Positions 47,131-55,561 of a stretch of DNA of 64,000 nt are shown piece after piece. This DNA is from Actinorhabdospora filicis (GTDB taxonomy: Bacteria; Actinomycetota; Actinomycetes; Mycobacteriales; Micromonosporaceae). The stretch spans positions 186,001 through 250,000 of the forward strand of contig NZ_BSTX01000006.1 of NCBI RefSeq assembly GCF_030269765.1, given 5' to 3'. Below the pieces are notes generated by a model that was given only the letters and a program-made list of their open reading frames with translations, did no database searches and had not been told where the DNA came from. Made by a program: the position numbers and the translations under genes. Positions within the stretch are counted from its first letter, which is position 1. Every line of letters begins with the position of its first letter.

Positions 47131-48438
47131 ATGCGCCTTGATCCGCGCCGCCTCCTGCACTCGATCCTCGGCCGCCGTTCCGAGCCGCCCCCGGAAGACC
47201 CCGGGCCGCCGCCGCTGCCGCAGGAACTGCTCGTCCTGCTGCGCGACCTCGGCGTCGCGCTGTGCCGCAGCGGCGAGGCCAGCGACCGCGCGGCGGCGAT
47301 CCTGCACGACGTCGCCGCCTGCTACGGCGTCCACGACGTCGAGTTCTTCGTCATGCCCACCGTCGTCCTCGTCCGCGTCGGGGACGCCGACGGCTCCGCC
47401 CACATCGACTTCTCCCTCGCCGAGGCCGACCAGCTGCGCCTCGACCAGATCGCCCGCCTCTACGACCTCATCACCGAGATCGGCGACGAGCACATCGACC
47501 CCGTCGAGGCCACCGACAAGCTCCGGCACATCATCGCCGACAAACCCCGCTTCCGCCCCTGGGTCACCATCGCCGCCTTCGCCCTCCTCGCCCTCGGCCT
47601 CGGCCTCATCCGCAACCCCGCCCCCGTCGCCCTCTTCGGCTACGCGCTCCTGGGCGCCATGGTCGGCGCGCTCCAGCTCATCTCGAAGAAGATCCGCGTC
47701 CTCACCCTCGGCCTGCCCGTCGCCGCCGCCATCCTCGTCACCTTCGCCGCCTACACCCTCCCCGACGCCGTCACCGGCGGCGACCCCACCGCCCTGCTCC
47801 TGCCTCCGCTGGTCATGTTCCTGCCCGGCGCGGCCCTCACCATCGGCACCATCGAACTGGCCTCCGGCTCGATGATGGCCGGCAGCGCCCGCCTCGCCTA
47901 CGCCGTCATCGTGCTGCTCCTGCTGTCCTTCGGCATCCTCATCGGCACCGAGATCACCGACGTCCACACCGGACACCCCGCGCCCACCCTCGGCTGGTGG
48001 GCGCCCTGGCTCGGCGTCCTCATCACCGGCATCGGGCACTTCCTCAACTCCTCCGGGCCCGCACGCTCCCTGCCCTGGCTGCTCCTCGTCCTCTACGGCG
48101 TCTGGCTCGCCCTGCGCGGCGGCGACCTCTTCGGCTCGGCCCTCTTCGGCGCGTTCCTCGCCGGGCTCGTCCTGACCCCCCTGAGCTACTTCGTGCAGAC
48201 CCGCCCCGGCGGCCCACCCGCGCAGGTCTCCTTCCTGCCCGCCTTCTGGCTCATCGTCCCCGGCACCCTCGGCCTGACCGGCGTGTCCGAACTGGTCACC
48301 GGCGCCAAGAGCGTCGTCGGCGGCGTCAACGACCTGGTGACCACCCTGCTCACCGTCCTGGCGATCGCCCTCGGCGTCCTCGTCGGCTCCAGCCTCGCCC
48401 CCACCACCCGCAAGGCCGTACGGGCCACCGTAAGTTAA
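47131..48438 (+). CDS. ThrE-type threonine/serine exporter family protein
   Basis: 435 residues holding both halves of the family in one chain. The N-terminal cytosolic part (about 35-140) contains ALCRSGEASDRAAAILHDVAACYGV and VEFFVMPT, followed by about five TM helices. The ThrE_2 half adds about five more, ending VVGGVNDLVTTLLTVLAIALGVLVGS. The GTAEL-like LTIGTIELASGSMMAGSARL segment is characteristic. It would export small amino acids by proton motive force. The stop lies inside a GTTAA-GTG-TTAAC repeat (48434-48446) preceding the protease gene. Confidence 0.88.
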   Translation: MRLDPRRLLHSILGRRSEPPPEDPGPPPLPQELLVLLRDLGVALCRSGEASDRAAAILHDVAACYGVHDVEFFVMPTVVLVRVGDADGSAHIDFSLAEADQLRLDQIARLYDLITEIGDEHIDPVEATDKLRHIIADKPRFRPWVTIAAFALLALGLGLIRNPAPVALFGYALLGAMVGALQLISKKIRVLTLGLPVAAAILVTFAAYTLPDAVTGGDPTALLLPPLVMFLPGAALTIGTIELASGSMMAGSARLAYAVIVLLLLSFGILIGTEITDVHTGHPAPTLGWWAPWLGVLITGIGHFLNSSGPARSLPWLLLVLYGVWLALRGGDLFGSALFGAFLAGLVLTPLSYFVQTRPGGPPAQVSFLPAFWLIVPGTLGLTGVSELVTGAKSVVGGVNDLVTTLLTVLAIALGVLVGSSLAPTTRKAVRATVS

Positions 48439-48519
48439 GTGTTAACGCAGGTCAGACCGGTTTCGGCGGCCCGTGGCGCGCTTAGGATCACGCCACGGCA
48501 CCACACCGGAAGGATCACC

Positions 48520-50109
48520 ATGAGAACCAGATTCATCGGCCTCGCCTGCGCGCTCGGCCTGGCCGCCGCCGCGCTCGCCGCGCCGGCCGCCCAGGCCGGC
48601 CCGGGCCCGTCCACCCCGGACACCGGCCGCTTACTCCAGCACCAGGACGCCGCCCTGCGGCAGCTGTCCGGCCTCCCCGCCTGGGCGCGCGAGCGCTCGC
48701 CCGGCCAGTGGCTCGACGCCAACGGCGACCTCGTCGTCGCCGCCACGACCGCCGACGCCGACGCGGTACGCGCCCTGGGAGCGCGCGTACAGGTCGTCGC
48801 CCGCGGCAAGGCCGAACTGGACGGCGCGCTCGCGCGGGTCACCGCGCTGCTGCCACCGGCGCCCACCGGGATCAACTCCTGGGGCGTGGACCCGGTGGCC
48901 AACGCGGTGAGCGTCCAGGTCACTCCCGCCGCCGACCCGGCGCTGGTGGCGCGGCTGCGCGCCGTCGAGGGCGTCACGCTCGTGACCGTCGAGGGCTCGC
49001 CGCACCAGCAGTCCGGCACCGTCCAGCCCGGCAACCCGTGGTGGCCGGGCTCGGAGAGCAACTGCTCGGTCGGGTTCCCCGTCACCGACGCCCAGGGCGG
49101 CAAGCACTTCCTGACCGCCGGGCACTGCACCAACGATGTCAACCAGGCCGCCTACGGCGAGAGCGGCCAGCGCAACCGGCTCGGCACGTCCAATGTGGGC
49201 GGTTCCCGCAGCGTCAACGCGCGTGAGGGCGACATGGGCGTGGTCGCGGTGACCGAGACCGGCTGGACGCTCTCGGCGGCGGTGAACACCTGGGGCGGGA
49301 CGCCCGTCACCGTCACCGGCTCCACCGAGCCGGTGGTCGGGCAGACCGTCTGCCACTCGGGGAACACCTCGAAGTGGAGCTGCGGCACGGTCCGGCGGGT
49401 CAACCAGACCATCAACTACGGCAACGTGATCATCGACGGGCTCGCCACCAGCACCGCCTGCTCGCTCGGCGGCGACTCCGGCGGCGCGTGGCTGGCCGGG
49501 GACAAGGCCGTCGGCCTGCACTCGGGCGGTCCCTCGCAGTGCGTGGACAACCCGGGGCCGGACGACGAGTCCATCTTCCAGCCGGTCAACGAGGCCCTGG
49601 GCAAGTGGGGCCTGACGCTCTACACCGGCGCGCCCACCGGGAACGACTTCTCGGTCGGGGTGAGCCCGGCGTCCCTGAGCGTCGAGAGGGGACGGTCGGG
49701 GGCCGTCACGGTGTCCACCCAGGTCACCTCGGGCAGCGCGCAGCAGGTCGCGCTCAGTGCCAGCGGGCTGCCCACCGGTGTGACGGCGTCCTTCAGCCCG
49801 GCCACCGTCACCGCCGGGCAGTCGGCGACGCTCACCCTCACCGCCTCGGCGAACGCGACCACCGGCCCGGCCACGATCACCGTGCTGGCGCACGGGACCT
49901 CGGCCGACCGGAGCGCGTCGCTGGCGCTGACCGTGGGCGGCCCGCCGTCCGGTTGCACCGCACCGGCCTGGAACGCCACCGTCTGGTACCAGGCGGGCGC
50001 GGTCGTCGCCCACAAGGGACACACCTGGCGGGCCACCTGGGCCGCCTACAACATCGAGCCGGGCGGGTCCTGGGACTGGGGACGCTGGAGCGACCTCGGC
50101 GCCTGTTAG
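48520..50109 (+). CDS. Secreted S1E serine protease (alpha-lytic/streptogrisin type) with chitin-binding tail
   Basis: 529 residues with a GGAAGGA site. Signal peptide to about residue 26, then a pro-region (about 30-165). The protease domain (168-350) has the triad H202 (TAGHC), D238 (REGDMG) and S320 (GGDSGG), with paired cysteines. An Ig-like linker (about 360-455, SVGVSPASLSVERGRSG) and a C-terminal CBM5/12 module follow (APAWNATVWYQAGAVV, WGRWSDLGAC). It should be autoprocessed outside the cell and held on chitin or a similar polymer. The stop overlaps the converging gene by 4 bases. Confidence 0.93.
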   Translation: MRTRFIGLACALGLAAAALAAPAAQAGPGPSTPDTGRLLQHQDAALRQLSGLPAWARERSPGQWLDANGDLVVAATTADADAVRALGARVQVVARGKAELDGALARVTALLPPAPTGINSWGVDPVANAVSVQVTPAADPALVARLRAVEGVTLVTVEGSPHQQSGTVQPGNPWWPGSESNCSVGFPVTDAQGGKHFLTAGHCTNDVNQAAYGESGQRNRLGTSNVGGSRSVNAREGDMGVVAVTETGWTLSAAVNTWGGTPVTVTGSTEPVVGQTVCHSGNTSKWSCGTVRRVNQTINYGNVIIDGLATSTACSLGGDSGGAWLAGDKAVGLHSGGPSQCVDNPGPDDESIFQPVNEALGKWGLTLYTGAPTGNDFSVGVSPASLSVERGRSGAVTVSTQVTSGSAQQVALSASGLPTGVTASFSPATVTAGQSATLTLTASANATTGPATITVLAHGTSADRSASLALTVGGPPSGCTAPAWNATVWYQAGAVVAHKGHTWRATWAAYNIEPGGSWDWGRWSDLGAC

Positions 50110-51029
50110 ACCGTGGCCTCGGCTTCCGCCGGCCAGTCCCAGCGGAAGCCGAAGCGCCCCGGGCGCAGGTTGAGCGCGACGGCGTGCACCGTCCCGCGCG
50201 GGCCGACGGCGACCTCCCACGCGGACTCCGGGTCGCCGTCGGCCTGCTCGAAGCGCAGGCAGCGCGCGGGCAGCCGCGCGGGGTCGAAGCAGATCTCCAG
50301 CACGAACTCCCGGGCGCCCAGCCGGAACTTGCGCTCGTAGTTCGTGCCGATCGGGTACGGGGTGCGGCCGCGCACCTCGTGCTCGATGATGACCGTCTCG
50401 CCGCTCTCCAGGGGCCGGTCGAAGAGCAGTTCGGCGGCCACCAGGCCCAGCGCCGGGCGCGCCGAGATCCGGCCCAGGCGGCAGTTGCGGCGCGCGACCA
50501 CCGTCGGCAGTGGACGGTCGTGCTGGTCGATGTGGGCGATCAGCACCCACCGGTCGGGTCCGTCGCCCTCGGCCCGCAGGACCTGGCGGGAGACGATGGC
50601 GCGCTCACCGCCCTCGGGGCCCAGGACCACCCGGTCGTGCTGGCTGAGCCGGGTCAGCCGCTCGTCCCAGCGCACGTCCACATCGGACACCAGGTCGGCG
50701 ACCTGCTCCGGGCGCGGCCAGTAGGCGGCCAGCGCCGGGCGCGCCTTGGCGCGGCGGGACGGGCCCAGCAGCGCGCGCAGGGCGCCGTCGGGGACCCGCA
50801 GGACCCGCTCCAGCGACCGCAGCGCCGCCATAGACGCCCGCCGCTCGGGGCGGCTGCGGCCCGAGGCCCAGTAGCTCAGGGTCGCGCCGCTGACCGGTGT
50901 GCCCGCCTCGGCCAGCCGGGCGCGCAGCCGGTCCACGCCCAGGCCGCGCGCCGCGATGGCGGCGCGCAGCGCGTCCGGGAACGGGCCGGTGGCCAGTAAC
51001 GCGTCCCGGCGGGCGTCGGCGTCGGTCAC
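50106..51029 (-). CDS. Protein with N-terminal XRE-like HTH and unknown C-terminal domain
   Basis: 307 residues. Residues 16-75 form an HTH (FPDALRAAIAARGLGVDRLRARLAEAG, GATLSYWASGRSRPERR). The remainder (about 110-305) is strand-rich, with FDRPLESGETVIIEHEVRG and YERKFRLGAREFVLEICFD, and belongs to no family I can name. The GTG at 51029 lies 3 bases after the hydrolase stop without its own ribosome site, so translation is coupled. It is likely a regulator tied to the hydrolase. Confidence 0.75.
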   Translation of the reverse strand: MTDADARRDALLATGPFPDALRAAIAARGLGVDRLRARLAEAGTPVSGATLSYWASGRSRPERRASMAALRSLERVLRVPDGALRALLGPSRRAKARPALAAYWPRPEQVADLVSDVDVRWDERLTRLSQHDRVVLGPEGGERAIVSRQVLRAEGDGPDRWVLIAHIDQHDRPLPTVVARRNCRLGRISARPALGLVAAELLFDRPLESGETVIIEHEVRGRTPYPIGTNYERKFRLGAREFVLEICFDPARLPARCLRFEQADGDPESAWEVAVGPRGTVHAVALNLRPGRFGFRWDWPAEAEATV

Positions 51030-51032
51030 GGC

Positions 51033-52409
51033 TCAGTCGATCCGGGGATTGGCGCGGTGGTTGTGCAGGTAGGCCGCGCGGCCCCGGCCGTCGTCGCCGA
51101 CGAAGACCAGCGGCAGGCCGGTGTCCTCGGGGTCGTCGTGGTCGAGGGCCTTGAACAGGTCGCCCTCCACCAGAAGCAGCTCGCGGCGCGGCGGCTTCGG
51201 CCCGAGCCCGGCCAGATCCGGACCCGGCGTGGTCTCCAGCCACAGGCGGCCGTCCACATCGGACACGTCGAAGCGGAAGAGGCCGGACTCGTAGGAGCCG
51301 GTGTAGCGCTCGGGCCGCTCGATCGGCGCGGGCTCCCCGGGGAGGTCGACGGCCGGTGGGATCTCCACGCCGCCGTGCTCGCGCATCAGGTGCCCGTACA
51401 CCTCCGCGAACAGGCCCGCGACGTTGCCGCCGTTGGTCAGCATCGCCACCGCGACGCCCTCGGCCGGGATCAGCCGCAGGAACGCGGCCTGCCCGATGGT
51501 GTTGCCGTCGTGGCCGATGACCGGCTCGTTCCAGTCGAAGAGGTGCCAGCCGAGGCCGATGCGCACCTGCCGGGCCGAGCGGCGGGGGATGTCCACTGTG
51601 GCCACCCGCATGAGGCGCGCCGACTCCGCAGACAGGATCCGCGTCCCGTCGGGGGCGAGGCCCTCGTCCAGGTGCAGCCGCGCGAAGGCGGCCAGGCCGG
51701 CGGCGGTGGTGGCCAGCGAGGCGCCCGCCGGGTCGTTGGACGCGTGCAGCGCCCACGCGGCGGCCACTTCGAGCTCGGCGTCCGGGGTCTGGCGGATGTG
51801 GCCGACGGCGGCCCGGTGCAGGATCGCCTCACCGGCGTCGGTGGCCACCGTCAGCCCGAGCGGCTCGGCGATCTCGGTCCGCAGCGCCCGCGCCCAGGTG
51901 GTGCCGCGCAGGACCTCCACGATGCGGCCCAGCAGCACGAAACCGGCGTTGTTGTAGGAGAACAGGACGCCCGGCGGCAGCGTCTGGCGCGACTTGGGCA
52001 TGATCTCGGCGACGAAGCGCTCGATGGCGTCGGGATTGCGGCCGGTGTCCTTGAAGGAGTCGCCCTCGAAGCCGGCGGTGTGGTTGAGCAGGTGCCGCAC
52101 GGTGACCGCGGCGGAGACCTCCGGGTCGGAGGTGCGAAACTCCGGCAGGTAGTCGGTGACCGGCGCGTCCAGGTCGACCAGGCCCTCGTCGACCAGGCGC
52201 ATGACCAGCGTGGTGGTCCAGATCTTGGTCACCGAGCCGATCTGGAAGAGCGTGTCGGTGGTGGCCTCGATGCCGGCCCGCAGGTTCGCCGAACCCGCCG
52301 CGGCCGTGGCGATCTCACCGTCGGCCAGGACGGCCACCGCGGCCCCGGCGACGCGGCTCTCGGCGACCAGTCGTGCGAAGTTCCCGTCGAGCCAGGCCTG
52401 TGCGCCCAT
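51033..52409 (-). CDS. Serine hydrolase of the beta-lactamase / class C PBP fold
   Basis: 458 residues from ATG 52409 with GGGAGA upstream. Catalytic motifs: SxxK in FQIGSVTKIWTT (S58, K61), YxN in FSYNNAGFVLLG, and HDGN in place of KTG. There is no signal peptide, so it is cytosolic, unlike a beta-lactamase that protects the wall. The last 90 residues are a beta-rich extension. Family members include esterases and D-amino-acid peptidases; the substrate is unknown. The XRE-like gene is translationally coupled behind it. Confidence 0.9.
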   Translation of the reverse strand: MGAQAWLDGNFARLVAESRVAGAAVAVLADGEIATAAAGSANLRAGIEATTDTLFQIGSVTKIWTTTLVMRLVDEGLVDLDAPVTDYLPEFRTSDPEVSAAVTVRHLLNHTAGFEGDSFKDTGRNPDAIERFVAEIMPKSRQTLPPGVLFSYNNAGFVLLGRIVEVLRGTTWARALRTEIAEPLGLTVATDAGEAILHRAAVGHIRQTPDAELEVAAAWALHASNDPAGASLATTAAGLAAFARLHLDEGLAPDGTRILSAESARLMRVATVDIPRRSARQVRIGLGWHLFDWNEPVIGHDGNTIGQAAFLRLIPAEGVAVAMLTNGGNVAGLFAEVYGHLMREHGGVEIPPAVDLPGEPAPIERPERYTGSYESGLFRFDVSDVDGRLWLETTPGPDLAGLGPKPPRRELLLVEGDLFKALDHDDPEDTGLPLVFVGDDGRGRAAYLHNHRANPRID

Positions 52410-52465
52410 GTCGTCTCCCGTGGGGTGGTGTGGGGCCCGATGCTAACCGCCGGGCCCCGTCCGGG

Positions 52466-52843
52466 TCACCCCTCGCGGCGGCGGGAGGCCAGCCGCAGCA
52501 CGAACATCACGGTGAAGACGACGGCCAGCGCCGACGTCACCCACGGGTCGCTCGGGTAGCCCCCGAGGTCCCGGTCGAGCAGGTGCGACACCGCGTGCGC
52601 CACGGTCCCGGCCATCCCGCCGAAGAGCCCCACCCGCAGCAGGTCGCTCCACATGAGACAGCCGAGCAGCGCCGCCGCCACGCCGAGCTGGAAGGCGCCT
52701 ACGTCGTGGAAGAGGTGCAGGTTGAACGGCGGGTAGGTGGCGATGTGGCGGTAGAAGGACTCCGGCCAGAAGAACGCCCACACCCCGCCGGAGCCGAAGG
52801 AGAAGACGCCCAGCCCGAGCGTTCCGCGCAGCAGCCTCTCCAT
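52466..52843 (-). CDS. Four-TM membrane protein coupled to the epimerase gene
   Basis: 125 residues from ATG 52843, which shares one base with the epimerase stop (TGATG); GGAGG lies 4 bases upstream. Four TM helices are visible (about 8-25, 45-62, 70-85, 100-118), with the short conserved-looking FHDVGAFQLGVAAALLG and a Trp/Tyr-rich PESFYRHIATYPPFN loop. The size and layout recall DoxX-like or small redox-linked membrane proteins, but I cannot assign it. By position it belongs to the ECF41-associated unit. Confidence 0.7.
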   Translation of the reverse strand: MERLLRGTLGLGVFSFGSGGVWAFFWPESFYRHIATYPPFNLHLFHDVGAFQLGVAAALLGCLMWSDLLRVGLFGGMAGTVAHAVSHLLDRDLGGYPSDPWVTSALAVVFTVMFVLRLASRRREG

Positions 52844-53751
52844 CACGCCTCCACGACCAGCTCGGCGAGGCCCTCGCGGTAGGAGGGCCGCCGTGGACGC
52901 CAGTCCAGCTCGCGGGCCGCCTTCGCGTTCGACACCGGCAGCGACGTGCCCGTGGCCATCGTGGCGAAGTAGGGCGACAGGACGCGCAGCAGCCACACCG
53001 GCACCCGCAGCGGCCTGCGCGCCCCGACCGCCCGCGCGAGGGCGTCGACGTACACGTCGAGGCCGACCGGTTCGTCGTCGGCGATGTTGTACGCCTCGCC
53101 GCCGCGTCCGCGCTCGATCGCGGCGACGGTGGCGCTCACCGCGTCGTCGACGTGGATGAGCGATAGCAGGCCGGTTCCCCCACGCGGGAGCGGGAGCATC
53201 CGCTTGCGCACCATGCCGACCATGAGCGACATCGCGTCCATCGTCCCGTAGAACATTCCGTACCGCAGCGCGACCGCGTCGAGGCCGGGCTCGGCGAACG
53301 GGAGGTTCTCGGCGTCGCGCAGCGCGAACACCGCCGCGTCCATGCCGCCGCCGACGGTCTCGCCGAAGGGCTCGTCCTCGGTGATCGGGCGCGTCCGTCC
53401 CGGGCGCAGGCCGTAGCCGAAGAACATCGACTGTCCGATGTAGCGGGTCGCGCCGGTCTCGCGCGCGACGGCGAGGAGGTTGGCGGTGCCCTCGGTGCGC
53501 AGCCGGTTGGTGGCGGCGAGGTCGGCGCCGTTGCGCGGAGGCTTGGCGAGCGCGGTGAGCTGCTGGACGATGACGTCGGCGCGCAGCCCGGCGACGGCCT
53601 TGAGCAGCGCGTCCCGGTCCAGGACGTCGGCGACCACGGCGTCCTTTCGGGGCCTGCGGGTGATGGCGACGACCTCGTGTCCCCGGGCCTCCAGGGCCGT
53701 GACCAGTGGGCGGCCGATGACGCCGGTCGCTCCGGCGAGCAGGATTCTCAT
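52843..53751 (-). CDS. NAD(P)-dependent epimerase/reductase, ECF41 partner
   Basis: 302 residues of extended SDR fold: GATGVIG (7-13) binds the cofactor, with GQSMFFGYG at the active-site strand and VALRYGMFYG further on. The usual YxxxK is not evident, so the activity may be atypical. It is divergent from an ECF41 sigma factor. ECF41 factors are typically paired with a carboxymuconolactone decarboxylase, oxidoreductase or epimerase, so this is the expected partner and target. The biochemical role of these partners is unknown. Confidence 0.88.
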   Translation of the reverse strand: MRILLAGATGVIGRPLVTALEARGHEVVAITRRPRKDAVVADVLDRDALLKAVAGLRADVIVQQLTALAKPPRNGADLAATNRLRTEGTANLLAVARETGATRYIGQSMFFGYGLRPGRTRPITEDEPFGETVGGGMDAAVFALRDAENLPFAEPGLDAVALRYGMFYGTMDAMSLMVGMVRKRMLPLPRGGTGLLSLIHVDDAVSATVAAIERGRGGEAYNIADDEPVGLDVYVDALARAVGARRPLRVPVWLLRVLSPYFATMATGTSLPVSNAKAARELDWRPRRPSYREGLAELVVEA

Positions 53752-53799
53752 GTCGGGCTCCTTTCCCTGTGCCCACCTGATGCGCGGCCCGGCCCGGTG

Positions 53800-53825
53800 T
53801 GTGACGTCGTGCGACGCCCGTCACA
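53800..53825. promoter_or_regulatory. Inverted pair of CGTCACA heptamers between ECF41 and its partner
   Basis: TGTGACG (53800-53806) and CGTCACA (53819-53825) are exact inverses. Each reads CGTCACA toward its gene and differs by one base from the reported ECF41 -35 (TGTCACA). The expected CGTC -10 is not found at the proper distance, so the assignment is tentative. Confidence 0.4.
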
Positions 53826-53842
53826 TCTGTAGTAATGAGGGG

Positions 53843-54682
53843 GTGGACGCCGTGTCGCTGTTCGAGTCGCAACGCCCCCGCCTGACCTCGATCGCCTATC
53901 ACCTCCTCGGCTCGGCCGCCGACGCCGAGGACGCCGTCCAGAACGCCTGGCTGGCCTGGCGGCGGGTGCCGCTGGAGCGGCAGGAGACGCCCGAGGCGTA
54001 CCTGACCACCGTCACCGTCCGCGAGGCGCTGCGACTGCTGCGCCGGGCCCGCGCCCGCCGCGAGGCCTATCCCGGGCCCTGGCTGCCCGAGCCGGTGTCC
54101 ACCGTGGACATCGACGGTGAGACGGCCTCGCTGGCGCTGCTGGTGGTCCTGGAGGCGCTGCCCCCGGCCGAGCGGGCGGTGTTCGTGCTGCGCGAGGCCT
54201 TCGGGTACCGGCTCGACGAGATCGCGTTGATGCTGGACCGCACGCCCGCCGCCGTGCGGCAGCTGGCCTCGCGGGCGTCCCGGCACGTCCGCGACCGGCA
54301 CCGCCGCCACGTCCACGACCCCGCCACGACCCGCGCGGCCACCGAGCGGTTCATCGCCGCGGCCGCCGGTGGCGACCTGGCCGGGCTGATGGAGATCCTC
54401 GCGCCGGAGGTGACCTTCCACAGCGACGGCGGCGGCCGGGTCCGCGCGGCCCTGCGCCCCGTCCACGGCGCCGACCGCGTCGCCCGCTTCGCCGTGGGCA
54501 CCGCGAGTGAGCTGGCCCCCGGGGTGGTCATCGCCTTCGAGCCGGTCAACGGCGAGCTCGGGGTGGTTTTGCGCGAGGGTGGAGTGGTCTTCGGCGTGCT
54601 GGGAGTGGAGCTGGACGCCGAGGGCCGGATCGGCCAGGTGTTCCTCGTGCGCAACCCCGAGAAGCTGAGCCGAGTGCCCTGA
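53843..54682 (+). CDS. ECF41-type (SigJ-like) RNA polymerase sigma factor
   Basis: 279 residues from the GTG at 53843; a GTG at 53852 has better spacing to GAGGGG and may be the true start. Sigma-2 (LFESQRPRLTSIAYHLLGSAADAEDAVQNAWL) and sigma-4 (LREAFGYRLDEIALML) are joined by a linker with the ECF41 mark WLPEP (80-84). The C-terminal SnoaL-like domain has the DGGGR motif and NPEKL, both diagnostic of ECF41, where this domain controls activity in place of an anti-sigma factor. It likely activates its own gene and the divergent epimerase. Confidence 0.92.
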   Translation: MDAVSLFESQRPRLTSIAYHLLGSAADAEDAVQNAWLAWRRVPLERQETPEAYLTTVTVREALRLLRRARARREAYPGPWLPEPVSTVDIDGETASLALLVVLEALPPAERAVFVLREAFGYRLDEIALMLDRTPAAVRQLASRASRHVRDRHRRHVHDPATTRAATERFIAAAAGGDLAGLMEILAPEVTFHSDGGGRVRAALRPVHGADRVARFAVGTASELAPGVVIAFEPVNGELGVVLREGGVVFGVLGVELDAEGRIGQVFLVRNPEKLSRVP

Positions 54683-54702
54683 GAGACCGACCGGAGGGTC
54701 CT

Positions 54703-54744
54703 ATGTGGACCGCGCGGCCCGGCTCACCATGGGGGCATGGGTAA
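54703..54744 (+). other. 13-codon leader ORF overlapping the next gene start
   Basis: GGAGGG (54693-54698) is followed by ATG 54703 and a 13-residue frame ending at TAA 54742-54744, which overlaps the start at 54737. The next gene has only a poor ribosome site, so translation of this mini-ORF could deliver ribosomes to it. This is inference. Confidence 0.35.
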
Positions 54745-55561
54745 GTACAGGCGGGTGGAGGAAGAGCGGGCGGCGGTCTGGCCGCCGGCGGGCGCCCGGC
54801 CGCGCGAGGACGGGCCGCCCGCCACCGATCCGGTGCGGGCGGCGGTGCTGTCGGCGCAGCGCACGGTGGGGAACCGGGAGGTGGCCCGGACGGTGCAGCG
54901 GCTGGTCGACGCCACCGGCAGGAAGAAGGCGATCAAGAGCTGTGACGACAGGTTCCTGCTGAACATGCTGCACGTGTCCAAACGCGCGCCGGGCAAGTTC
55001 ACCGTCATGGGGGCCGTGTGGACCGTCGAGGCGCCGGACATCCCCGCCGCCGAGAAGGAGCTGTGGCGCCGCCAGGCCGAGATGTTCCGCGCGAGTGGCA
55101 AGGTCAGCCCCTACACCAGCTACGAGGACTACCTCAAGGCGCGCGGGGACCACGCGGGCAAGTACCTCGAACGCGCCGAGGCCGGGGTGGCGGCCGGGCA
55201 GGTCCTCTACCACGGCACCACCCCCGAGGCGGCCGCGGCGATCAAGGGCACCGGTCTCACCCCCGCCAAACCCGCGTTCCGGGGCGGCATGTGGGACGCC
55301 TCCAGGGACGGTTTCCTGAGCCTGGCCAAGCTCCCCAAGGGCGTCACCATCAAGGCCGGCGGCATCGTGCTGCGCGTGACCCTCGTCGAGGATGACCTCG
55401 TGAAGGACCGCTGGAAGAAGGCGGGCGGCGCCGACGAGGTCGTCACGACGATCACGATCCCCGTCGACCGGCTGGAGTGGATCGTCGCGCGCCCGGGGTG
55501 GGGGCTGGCGAAGGACGGGGAGTGGAGCGCGATGTCGGCGTTCAAGGGCGGGAAGAAGTGA
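54737..55561 (+). CDS. Putative ADP-ribosyltransferase-fold protein with injection-system cargo motif, copy 1
   Basis: 274 residues, no signal peptide. Residues 33-56 (VRAAVLSAQRTVGNREVARTV-QRL) match the short LQR..GN.AV...(L)QR motif seen at the N-terminus of DUF4157 and other actinomycete proteins linked to extracellular contractile injection systems. Residues 154-250 (GQVLYHGTT at 154-162, then GFLSLA and DEVVTTITIPVDRLEWIV) resemble ADP-ribosyltransferase folds, with H159 as NAD contact. Enzyme activity is not proven. It is followed with a 4-base overlap by a paralogue at about 45% apparent identity in the conserved blocks. No injection-system structural gene lies in the window. Confidence 0.6.
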   Translation: MGKYRRVEEERAAVWPPAGARPREDGPPATDPVRAAVLSAQRTVGNREVARTVQRLVDATGRKKAIKSCDDRFLLNMLHVSKRAPGKFTVMGAVWTVEAPDIPAAEKELWRRQAEMFRASGKVSPYTSYEDYLKARGDHAGKYLERAEAGVAAGQVLYHGTTPEAAAAIKGTGLTPAKPAFRGGMWDASRDGFLSLAKLPKGVTIKAGGIVLRVTLVEDDLVKDRWKKAGGADEVVTTITIPVDRLEWIVARPGWGLAKDGEWSAMSAFKGGKK

